Origin: Pseudomonadota bacterium
GTDB lineage: Bacteria; Myxococcota_A; UBA9042; GCA-2863065
Length of the DNA stretch: 39,761 nt
NCBI GenBank assembly: GCA_005776585.1
Contig: SXOX01000107.1
Location: 1-39,761 of the forward strand
Reading direction: 5' to 3'
Part shown: piece after piece, positions 1 to 6,729 of the stretch
How positions within the stretch are numbered: the stretch's first letter is position 1
Layout: each line of letters starts with the position of its first letter
Translations under genes and position numbers: made by a program
Notes under the pieces: model-generated
The model's input: the letters and a program-made list of their open reading frames with translations, nothing else
Databases searched by the model: none
Told to the model about the DNA's origin: nothing

Positions 1-3
1 ACC

Positions 4-495
4 ATGAAGTGCTACCAGTGCGGCAAGGCTGACCTCGTCGAACACCGGGGGGTTCACGACTACCGGGCTTCCGGGTTGCCATACCCCGTGATTCTTTCGG
101 GGGTTCCCTTGCAGAAGTGCCCCTTGTGCGGCGAGGAGGCCGTGACGATCCCGGATCCCGAGGGTCTGCATCAGCTGCTGGGCCTGATGATCGTGGAGTT
201 GGACCGACCGATCCTCCCCCAGGAGATCCGGTTTCTGCGGAAGCTTCTGGACAAGTCCGCCGAGGACCTTGGGGACCTGATGGGTGTGGACCAGAAGACC
301 CTCTCTCGGTGGGAGAACGGCAAGCAGAAGATGGGCACGGTCGCGGAGCGCCTGCTCCGCCTGATGGTCCACCAGAGGCTGGCACCCGAAGCGGCCAACT
401 TCGCCGAAGACGTATTCCCGAGGCTTCACGAAGGCGGGCAGGCCAGGCCGATGAACGTCACGTCTTCGAGCGCAGGGTGGCTTCAGGCCGCCTGA
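4..495 (+). CDS. MqsA/YgiT-type zinc-finger HTH antitoxin-like regulator
   Basis: 163 residues. The N-terminus has two CxxC pairs (C3/C6 and C39/C42) spaced as in the zinc-binding domain of MqsA/YgiT antitoxins. A helix-turn-helix follows at about residues 73-106, with the recognition-helix stretch KTLSRWENGKQK. In the family the zinc finger binds or stabilises the partner toxin, and the HTH binds the operon promoter to repress it. The window starts 3 nt before the ATG, so the ribosome site and any upstream toxin gene (MqsR or another small toxin) cannot be seen. Its end overlaps the convergent gene at 483-785 by 13 bp, so no toxin lies downstream on this strand. It could equally be a stand-alone regulator. 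The family call is firm; pairing with a toxin is inferred. Confidence 0.85.
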   Translation: MKCYQCGKADLVEHRGVHDYRASGLPYPVILSGVPLQKCPLCGEEAVTIPDPEGLHQLLGLMIVELDRPILPQEIRFLRKLLDKSAEDLGDLMGVDQKTLSRWENGKQKMGTVAERLLRLMVHQRLAPEAANFAEDVFPRLHEGGQARPMNVTSSSAGWLQAA

Positions 496-785
496 GACGG
501 GCGCATGTCGGTTGGCCAGTCCTCGACCTGATCTTCTGGAGGCGCGGCGGTAGCACCTGCTCCTAGGCCTCGCAGTCGTTCGGACTCCTCAGCGAGCTCG
601 GCGCTGACGCGTCGAGCGTTGGAAGCCAACCATGCGCTCCATGCGGGGCCGTCGAGTGGGCCGATGCCGAGTGGGGCAACCTGTTCGCGCCGCGCCACTT
701 CGCGGGCGTGGACCAGCAGGTCCTCCATTCCCTCGGGGCTCAGGCATTGGGCCAGGATGAGCAGCTCGTCGACGGGCTCGGTCAC
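483..785 (-). CDS. Small hypothetical protein
   Basis: 100 residues, starting at GTG. The start is supported by a good Shine-Dalgarno (TGAGGT, the complement of 791-796) 5-6 nt upstream, and codon third positions are GC-rich as in the neighbouring genes. The protein is acidic and mostly helical. An N-terminal segment reads L-S-P-E-G-M-E-D-L-L, reminiscent of the helical tails of small XRE-type regulators. No catalytic motif, signal peptide or membrane segment is visible. It converges on the MqsA-like gene and overlaps its last 13 bp. Function unknown; a chance ORF is possible but less likely given the ribosome site and codon use. Confidence 0.6.
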   Translation of the reverse strand: MTEPVDELLILAQCLSPEGMEDLLVHAREVARREQVAPLGIGPLDGPAWSAWLASNARRVSAELAEESERLRGLGAGATAAPPEDQVEDWPTDMRPSQAA

Positions 786-819
786 AAGGCACCTCAGTAC
801 GACACCCTACGTGCGGACG

Positions 820-891
820 GCGATCGTGGAAAGTGTCCCATGCCACCGACGACGTGGGTTCTTGCTGAGACTCCGACTTGCGATCGTGGAA
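820..891. repeat. 12-bp direct repeat, exactly 60 nt apart
   Basis: GCGATCGTGGAA occurs at 820-831 and again at 880-891. The surrounding 786-1075 stretch shows no convincing gene on either strand. It may be decayed coding or mobile-element sequence. Confidence 0.5.
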
Positions 892-1153
892 GGGGCTGCT
901 GTCGCGGGCGCTGAAGCCGGCTTCGCCTGCGGAGGCCGTCGTTGTCACGGACGACAAAGGTCGCAAGCGCGAGTACCGCCGCTCGCCGCGTGGGCCTTCA
1001 CGGAAGACGCGCTCAATGCGCTCACGGAGCGAGAGGCCTGTGACCAGATGCTCCGAAGAGCAGGGTGGACCCTGTCTCGGAGCCCGTTGCGCATAGAACT
1101 GCGTAGCGTCGCAGTTGCCCGATCGTGCGCGTAGACGTTCACGATGACGTGCT

Positions 1154-1189
1154 CGTCCACGTGTTCGTGCTCGTGCTCGTGCTCGATTC
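1154..1189 (+). repeat. Left hexameric inverted-repeat arm
   Basis: Tandem hexamers of the type GTGCTC/GTTCGT ending in CTCGATTC. The arm is the inverted counterpart of 1429-1458. Reading frames through it give low-complexity V-L-V-L-V-L or R-A-R-A-R-A peptides, which are unlikely to be real proteins. Confidence 0.7.
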
Positions 1190-1192
1190 ATC

Positions 1193-1426
1193 CTACCGAC
1201 ACATGCGGCTGAGCATCGAGACGATGCATTCATGGAGGACTTTGGCCTTGTTCGCATCGCTTTGCGCGGCTGCTTCGAGGATTCGGGCGGCATCAATACT
1301 GGCGCGGCATTCCGTCGCGGAGCCTCGTACGATCGCCACGGTGCGCATTCCGTTGGGACCGTTGGGTTTGCCCGAGCCTCCTGCGGTGTTGAGCTGCCAG
1401 TGAAAGCCGGCGCGACATGGGACCGC
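1193..1426 (-). pseudogene. C-terminal fragment of a four-helix-bundle protein (S23/Avd-like family)
   Basis: On the minus strand an open frame of about 77 codons ends at the TAG complementary to 1193-1195. It reads ...RGSATECRASIDAARILE... and ends ...SMLSRMCR. This matches the pattern of the last two helices of the family also called 23S rRNA intervening-sequence proteins, related to the Avd accessory protein of diversity-generating retroelements. Members are usually about 110-130 residues. Here the first half and the start codon are missing: the frame runs straight into the hexameric arm at 1429. The family call rests on the G-S-A-x-E-x-x-A-x-x-D-x-A and C-terminal M-L-x-x-x-C-R patterns. 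It is probably non-functional. Confidence 0.6.
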
Positions 1427-1428
1427 TC

Positions 1429-1458
1429 GAATCGAGCACGAGCACGAGCACGTGGACG
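1429..1458 (+). repeat. Right hexameric inverted-repeat arm
   Basis: Begins GAATCGAGCACGAGCACGAG and is the reverse complement of the left arm apart from one missing hexamer. Degenerate hexamers continue outward to about 1489. Confidence 0.7.
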
Positions 1459-1637
1459 CGCACGAGGACGTTTACGAGGACGTTCACGCCATGCACCGTT
1501 TCGCTATGCCCAACGCGCTCCTAGGGGCACCGACGAGCTTCCCTGGTTCGCACGCATAGCGTCTATGGAAACAACGCGGCGTCCGGGGAACACTCCTGAG
1601 TCTCACCGATCCGCGAAGTCGAAGGCGCCAGGCCCAC

Positions 1638-1740
1638 CGCGAGCGGCGGTCTCGGGCAACGCGAAGCGAACCCCGCAGCGCCGACGGCGCGCACCGCGCC
1701 GCGCGAGGACCGCGAGCGGTGCACGAGACCGTCGCTCGCG
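1638..1740. repeat. Nested, mutually exclusive GC-rich inverted repeats
   Basis: Positions 1638-1654 and 1724-1740 are inverted copies with one mismatch in 17. The arm CGCTCGCG at 1733-1740 can also pair perfectly with CGCGAGCG at 1711-1718, excluding the longer pairing. A separate 7-bp stem with a 3-nt loop lies between them (CGGCGCG at 1685-1691, CGCGCCG at 1695-1701). The cluster sits 130-230 bp upstream of the start at 1870. It could be leader RNA structure if transcription starts further upstream, or simply GC-rich intergenic DNA. Confidence 0.4.
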
Positions 1741-1802
1741 GGAAGACCTCCGGATCCGCCAATCGCAGCAGCGACCGGCCGACCCGCTGGCTCGCCAGCC
1801 GC

Positions 1803-1832
1803 TTGCAAAGCCCCGCCGTCCGCACGTACGCT
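1803..1832 (+). promoter_or_regulatory. Possible sigma-70-type promoter for the 1870-11228 genes
   Basis: TTGCAA at 1803-1808, an 18-nt spacer, and TACGCT at 1827-1832, ending 37 nt before the ATG. The -10 match is weak, although the layout is similar to the candidate at 11374. Low confidence. Confidence 0.25.
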
Positions 1833-1857
1833 CCGCCCAGCAGCCCTTGGCATCATC

Positions 1858-1863
1858 AGGAGG
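1858..1863 (+). promoter_or_regulatory. Shine-Dalgarno AGGAGG fixing the start at 1870
   Basis: A perfect AGGAGG ends 6 nt before the ATG at 1870. It is the strongest ribosome site in the window and selects this start. Confidence 0.8.
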
Positions 1864-1869
1864 CCACGC

Positions 1870-4800
1870 ATGTTCGCCGCTCGTCCCGCGCTCCATGCGC
1901 TCGTCCGTCTCGTTCCCACCGTGGGCCGCACCGTCGCCGCCGGCGTGGTCCTCTGCCTCGGCGGCACCGCCGCCGCGCAGGTCCAGACGAACGACCAGGT
2001 CCTGCCGGAGTCCATGCCCATCACGACCGGTCGGCTCGTCCTCCACATGCCGGGGACGGCCACGCTTTGGACCCTTCCGGGCTTCCAGGGGGCCGTCACC
2101 AACGCCGCGTCCCTCGAGTCGGCGCCCGTCGAAGCGACCGGCCGCTTTCTCCGGGCCCAGGGCGGCAAGGGCGCGGGGGGCCGCCTCGTCGTCTCGACTA
2201 CGTTGCCGACCTATCGGTTCCTGACGACCGTCGCCAACAACCTGAGCAGCGACCCTTCCGAGAACGGCATGACGCTGTCCGTATGGTACCGACACCCGAA
2301 GGGCTACCCGAAGCAGAAGGGCCTCAACCCGCTGGTCATGGTCGGCAAGGGCGACTCCCAGTCGCTGTCGACGCTCTGGCAGCTTGGACTCGCGCTCGTC
2401 GACGGCAAGCCGACGGTGCACCTGCGAGACCAGCCGGACGTCATCGGGCTCAACTCGCTCGTCTCCTCGGGCAAGACGGCCTTTGGCGCCATCGACGACG
2501 GCGAGTGGCACCACCTCGCGCTGCGAGCGGGCCGGCCCGGGTGCACCTTCGGGAGCTGCGCCGCCAACACGACGGTGCTCCTGTCGCTCTTCGTCGATGA
2601 CGTGCTGCGTGAAGAGCGGCTCGCCAAGGTCGGGGTCGATCTGACCAAGGTCCTCGTCGGGCAGCTCGATCTCAGCGCCGCGGAGGTCTCAACCTACGGG
2701 AGCCAGACCAATGCGAACGGGGCGGTCCTCAACACGCTCGCCGACCTCGACGACCTGCTCGTCTACGACGGCGCCTTGAGCCAGAGTGAGCTTGGCCGCA
2801 TCCGCTCGGCGCGAAAGCACCATCTCCGCTTCCAGGCGCCCCAGGTCGACGGTCAGCGGTCCGATTGGAGTACCGGCACGGTGCTGGTCAAGGGCTATCA
2901 ACACACGACGACCCAGGGCGCCATTGGCTTCACCAGCTCGCCGACCCCCATCGATCTCCTCGCGCTGAACCGCACGACCTCGACCGGAACCTCAGGCGCC
3001 GCGTCGAACGTCGAGGGCCTGAGCCAGCACACCTTTGCGGCCTGGGCCTCGCTGCCCTCGACCGACGGCGGCGTCGCCGAGTGGCGCCCGACCGGGTCGG
3101 TGACGAGCGGCTGGGCGCTCACGCGCCAGGGCCAGAACCTCCGGCTCACCTGCGCCGCGACCCAGCAGTGGGTCGAGATGTTCGTCATCGGCACCGAGAG
3201 CCTCGCGAACTTTCGGCTCGTGTCGGTGACGCAGAGCGCCTCCGAGCTCAGATTGAGCGTCGACCTCTACTTCACCGAGCCCTTGTTGTGCCTGCCCACG
3301 GCCGCTGTCGGCGCGTCGCAGCTCGTCTGGCAGCGGCCGAACGAGCAGCGCCTCGGATGGGTCGCCGTGACGGGTGATGCGCGTACCCCGCCGCAGGTGG
3401 CGGAGCTCGCCAGCCCGGGTCCCTCTCTGTGGCTGACCGGCGCGGCCGATCCGACGGATCTGTCAGGCTTCCTCCCCCCAAGCGTCATCTTCAGCAATCT
3501 CAGCGGGTTCCCGGTCTCCAACGACTGGACGACCGGCTTCACGGCGCCGGGCCAGGCGCGCCACATCGCCGCCGTGGTCGGCGGCGTCACGGCCACGCAT
3601 CTGCTCGCGGGCAAAGATAGCCCGAGCAATCACGAGGCGTCCGCCAGCTTCGAGCTCACCCTCACGGCACTCGATCCGAGCGTCAGTGGCTTCCCGCTCA
3701 TCTCGCGCATGGACACGACGCAGGGCCCGCCGTATCAGCGCGACTTCACCATCCGCGTGGCCAACTGCAACGCGGCCAAGGGCCAATGCCAGATCGTGGT
3801 CGATGCCACTCCCCACAAGGGGCTGCTGACGTCGTTTACGGTCAACAAGATCCTCCAGGTCGGCGTTACCTATCGCATCGGCGTCGCGTGGCCCTACGTT
3901 CAGACGCTGCCGCTCTCCCCGGGCGATCCCAAGATCGTCTACGGCCTCGTCCAGCCCTTGATTGCCATTGACTCGCAGATCCTCAACCAGCGGTACTCCA
4001 CCGACCCGCAGCACATCGTCGGGAATCTCTGGGGATCGGTGACGGTGGGTCCCACGGTTCCGGTCAACACCTGGGTCCTCGGGGACGTGAGCCAGACCGA
4101 GGTGCCCAACCAGACGCGCTTTCAGCTCACTCACGCGCGCATCTACGGCCGCGCCGTCCGGGACATCGCCGACAACGGGATGCACTGCGGTGTGGGTGGG
4201 GCTGCGAACCCGTCGGTGCAGCGGTGCGCCGAGCAGCGTCGCTACTGCAGCGGAAATGGGTTCACGCTGGGGGACCTGTGCACGTCGTGCGTTGCCGGGT
4301 CCTATTCGGTGGGCGGAATGATGGTGTCTCCGGCCGACACCGACTGTGCGCCGCTCGGCCTCGCGGGCGAGGAGTGTGCGCGCGGAAAGACGTGCGCGTC
4401 GGGGCGCTGCGACAATGGCGTCTGTGCGCCCAAGGACCAAGCCGACTGCGACGCGTGGTGTGGCAAGCGCGGCCGCACGTGCAAGCACACACCGGCCGCA
4501 GGTCCGGTGTCGGCGGCGTGGGACTGCAGCGCGTGCCTCCCCGACTTTCGCACCGAAGACGGCACGGGACCGTACGGGCAGCTCCAGGCCTGCTACTGGA
4601 GCCCGACCAAGAGCTGGCCGGAGACCTGTGTGCGGGACAGCGAGTGCACCGCCGGCAAGTGTGAGGAGCAGGCACAGGGCAGCGTCGTGACGGTGACGAG
4701 CGCGTCCGGCGCCGCCAGTGACGTCCGGTCGGACACGAACGGCCCATGCAAGGAGACGTGCACGACCAGTTATACGAAGGTCACCTCGACGGCGACCACG

Positions 4801-6711
4801 TCCGAGGCCAAAGAGAAGCGGTGCCTCGCGACGACGCTCAACGAGTGCACCTCGGAGCCCACCAACCGGCTGGGCTCGGCGACGCAGCCGTTCGTGCGGC
4901 CCGACGGATCGACGGACGTCGCCTTTCACTGCGCGGCGCCCAAAGTGGCGCCGTCGTGGGCGCCCAAGGCCCCGACCAACTGCACCGCAAACTACGTGCC
5001 CGAGAACCCGGTCCTGAGCTCCGGGGCGTGCGAGGTGATCCTCGCGAAGATGAGCCAGGACATCACCGGCTCCTGCAATGGCGGCAACGCGCCCGGCTGC
5101 AACAACAAGAAGTTCCCGAGTGCGGTGGACTCGCGCGGCAAGCTGCTGGCGAGCAAAGCCAAGGGTCTGACGCTCACCGAGCTGAAGGAGCTGGTCCTCG
5201 GCGCTCCGCAGGGCGTCGCCTACGACAAGAACACAGACTTCGAGCTTCTGCTCAAGGCGGGGGTCGGGCCGCTGCTCATCGCCTACGTGGGGTCACCGAA
5301 GCAGCAAGCGGCGATGGAGAAGGAGCACGGCGCGTTCCTGCCGCTCAAGGCCTGCGCTCTCAACGAGGCCAAGCTCGCGCCGCCGAAGGACCCCGCGGCC
5401 TTTGCCTACCACAACGGTGCCAACTGGCTGCAATGTCGCCCAAAGCGCCAGCCCAACGGGTCGCCGTGCCCGCCCGCGGGCGTTGACACGAAGTCTCTCC
5501 CGAACGATTGGTGCTTCTCCGGCTACTGCGCCCGCGACACCCATATGTGCGCCCGGGGCGACAACCCCATGCAGGAGTTCAAGGGCAACGGCGACAGCAA
5601 GGGCAACAAGGGAAACGGCGTGGCCTTCGGTCTCGTGCGCGTCGACGACATCGACGTGCAGATCCAAGAGGACAAGTCCGGCGCCGACCGCGCGCGCTAC
5701 CTGGCCGATCTGACGCAGGTGCACGTGGCGTGCGTGCTCGGGAATCCGCTCCCGCCGGTGACGACCGGGGCGAGCGGCAAGGTCGAGGGCGGGGGCATCT
5801 TCGCGACCAAGTTCCACATCGACAAGGTGGAGGACGGCTCGTTCGACCCGCTCGGCCAGAAGTCCTGCTCGGACAACACGGCGCGCATGTTCGTCGTGGG
5901 CTTCGAGATCCCCATGCCGCAGAAGGCGAACGACTCGCCCATCGGCGGGATCGTCCAGTGCGACGATCAGAGCAAGCCGGGCACCGGCGTGACGTGCAAG
6001 CAGGAGCAGTTCAAGTGCACGATCGACCCGAAACAGGTTCTCAACGACGCGCTGGGCTCGCTCATCCCCGAGGCCAAGTTCTGCGTGCCAATCGCCGACA
6101 AGGACGGCAATTCGCTCCTCCCGGAGTTCAAGAAGGACTTCAAGGAGTATCTCGTCCCGCTCTATGTGACGTTTGGACCGACTCTGGATCTCTGCATCTC
6201 GTTCGCCTTCGCGCTCGACGAGACCTACATGCCGCAGTTCGAGATCAAACCGAACGTCGGCGTGGGCATCGAGGCCAAGGCCGGTATCGGGCTTGCCGAG
6301 ACCAACGCGTACGAGTTCGGTGTGGGCGTGAAGCTCGCACTCACCATCGTGGACGTCGCCTTCCCGATCACCTGGCTGCTCCAGCTCACGCCGGCCAAGG
6401 CCACCGATCAGAATGGCACCACGCTCTCGCCGGTCGAGCGCATCCTGAACCTGTCGCTCATCCAGAAGATCGCGCTCGAGCTGACGCTGCTCGCCGGTGA
6501 GTTCTCGTTCTACGCCGAGCTCAGCGTCGGGTTCTTCTCGCTCGAGTGGACCTTCCGCATCTTCAGCTGGGCGGGCCTCTTGCTGACCTTCGATCTGAGC
6601 GAGGAGGCGCTGCTCTCGACCAAGATCGACTTCGGCACGAAGTTCCTCGGCTCGCCGAAGCAGGCCAACACCATCAGCTGCGATACCTCGTACTGCAAGA
6701 AGGCGCAGTAG
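1870..6711 (+). CDS. Giant secreted LamG/concanavalin-like protein, 1613 aa
   Basis: The N-terminus is a signal peptide with a hydrophobic core and likely cleavage after A-A-A-Q (about residue 37). A LamG/concanavalin-like domain lies at about residues 112-316, showing the strand pattern M-T-L-S-V-W-Y, D-G-E-W-H-H-L-A-L and L-L-V-Y-D-G-A-L-S-x-x-E-L. A second, weaker one may end near residue 765 (F-Q-L-T-H-A-R-I-Y-G-R-A). Cys-rich knots follow at about 770-990. The last 250 residues form amphipathic strands rich in G-V-G-V patterns, with no membrane anchor or sorting tag. It is probably exported and binds glycans or other surface ligands; this is inferred from the LamG folds only. The gene at 6730 begins 18 nt after its stop, so the two are probably co-transcribed. 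A perfect AGGAGG supports the start. Confidence 0.85.
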   Translation: MFAARPALHALVRLVPTVGRTVAAGVVLCLGGTAAAQVQTNDQVLPESMPITTGRLVLHMPGTATLWTLPGFQGAVTNAASLESAPVEATGRFLRAQGGKGAGGRLVVSTTLPTYRFLTTVANNLSSDPSENGMTLSVWYRHPKGYPKQKGLNPLVMVGKGDSQSLSTLWQLGLALVDGKPTVHLRDQPDVIGLNSLVSSGKTAFGAIDDGEWHHLALRAGRPGCTFGSCAANTTVLLSLFVDDVLREERLAKVGVDLTKVLVGQLDLSAAEVSTYGSQTNANGAVLNTLADLDDLLVYDGALSQSELGRIRSARKHHLRFQAPQVDGQRSDWSTGTVLVKGYQHTTTQGAIGFTSSPTPIDLLALNRTTSTGTSGAASNVEGLSQHTFAAWASLPSTDGGVAEWRPTGSVTSGWALTRQGQNLRLTCAATQQWVEMFVIGTESLANFRLVSVTQSASELRLSVDLYFTEPLLCLPTAAVGASQLVWQRPNEQRLGWVAVTGDARTPPQVAELASPGPSLWLTGAADPTDLSGFLPPSVIFSNLSGFPVSNDWTTGFTAPGQARHIAAVVGGVTATHLLAGKDSPSNHEASASFELTLTALDPSVSGFPLISRMDTTQGPPYQRDFTIRVANCNAAKGQCQIVVDATPHKGLLTSFTVNKILQVGVTYRIGVAWPYVQTLPLSPGDPKIVYGLVQPLIAIDSQILNQRYSTDPQHIVGNLWGSVTVGPTVPVNTWVLGDVSQTEVPNQTRFQLTHARIYGRAVRDIADNGMHCGVGGAANPSVQRCAEQRRYCSGNGFTLGDLCTSCVAGSYSVGGMMVSPADTDCAPLGLAGEECARGKTCASGRCDNGVCAPKDQADCDAWCGKRGRTCKHTPAAGPVSAAWDCSACLPDFRTEDGTGPYGQLQACYWSPTKSWPETCVRDSECTAGKCEEQAQGSVVTVTSASGAASDVRSDTNGPCKETCTTSYTKVTSTATTSEAKEKRCLATTLNECTSEPTNRLGSATQPFVRPDGSTDVAFHCAAPKVAPSWAPKAPTNCTANYVPENPVLSSGACEVILAKMSQDITGSCNGGNAPGCNNKKFPSAVDSRGKLLASKAKGLTLTELKELVLGAPQGVAYDKNTDFELLLKAGVGPLLIAYVGSPKQQAAMEKEHGAFLPLKACALNEAKLAPPKDPAAFAYHNGANWLQCRPKRQPNGSPCPPAGVDTKSLPNDWCFSGYCARDTHMCARGDNPMQEFKGNGDSKGNKGNGVAFGLVRVDDIDVQIQEDKSGADRARYLADLTQVHVACVLGNPLPPVTTGASGKVEGGGIFATKFHIDKVEDGSFDPLGQKSCSDNTARMFVVGFEIPMPQKANDSPIGGIVQCDDQSKPGTGVTCKQEQFKCTIDPKQVLNDALGSLIPEAKFCVPIADKDGNSLLPEFKKDFKEYLVPLYVTFGPTLDLCISFAFALDETYMPQFEIKPNVGVGIEAKAGIGLAETNAYEFGVGVKLALTIVDVAFPITWLLQLTPAKATDQNGTTLSPVERILNLSLIQKIALELTLLAGEFSFYAELSVGFFSLEWTFRIFSWAGLLLTFDLSEEALLSTKIDFGTKFLGSPKQANTISCDTSYCKKAQ

Positions 6712-6717
6712 GAGATG

Positions 6718-6723
6718 CGAGGA
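6718..6723 (+). promoter_or_regulatory. Shine-Dalgarno CGAGGA choosing the start at 6730
   Basis: Six nt separate this site from ATG 6730. The alternative ATG at 6715 has its GGAG motif directly abutting the start codon, too close to work well. Confidence 0.5.
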
Positions 6724-6729
6724 CCAACC

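Larger units (their letters stand above)
1076..1524. mobile_element. Element with 21-bp terminal inverted repeats around a four-helix-bundle gene remnant
   Basis: The ends at 1076-1096 and 1504-1524 are inverted copies matching at 18 of 21 positions (core GGAGC-n-CGTTG-n-GCATAG). Inside them lie longer arms (about 1128-1189 and 1429-1489) made of degenerate hexamers such as GTGCTC. The innermost parts, 1154-1189 and 1429-1458, are near-perfect inverted copies ending in CTCGATTC; the right one is one hexamer shorter. The enclosed DNA holds the C-terminal part of a four-helix-bundle protein on the minus strand. I interpret it as an internally deleted copy of a small mobile or dispersed cassette. 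No target-site duplication is evident, and no transposase is present. Confidence 0.5.

Noticed and set aside
589..1296. 235-codon minus-strand open frame across the repeat arms
   Set aside because: It passes through the hexameric repeats and overlaps the 483-785 gene in another frame. Part of it looks mildly coding, but no domain or start signal was found.
1128..1489. Small ORFs reading V-L-V-L-V-L-D or R-A-R-A-R-A
   Set aside because: They are translations of the hexameric arms, without ribosome sites or conserved domains.
3463..4929. 488-codon open frame on the minus strand
   Set aside because: Shadow of the LamG giant, whose domains and signal peptide are clear.
6088..6150. D-K-D-G-N stretch in the 1613-aa protein as a dockerin
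   Set aside because: A single loop with a proline and no matching second half; too weak.
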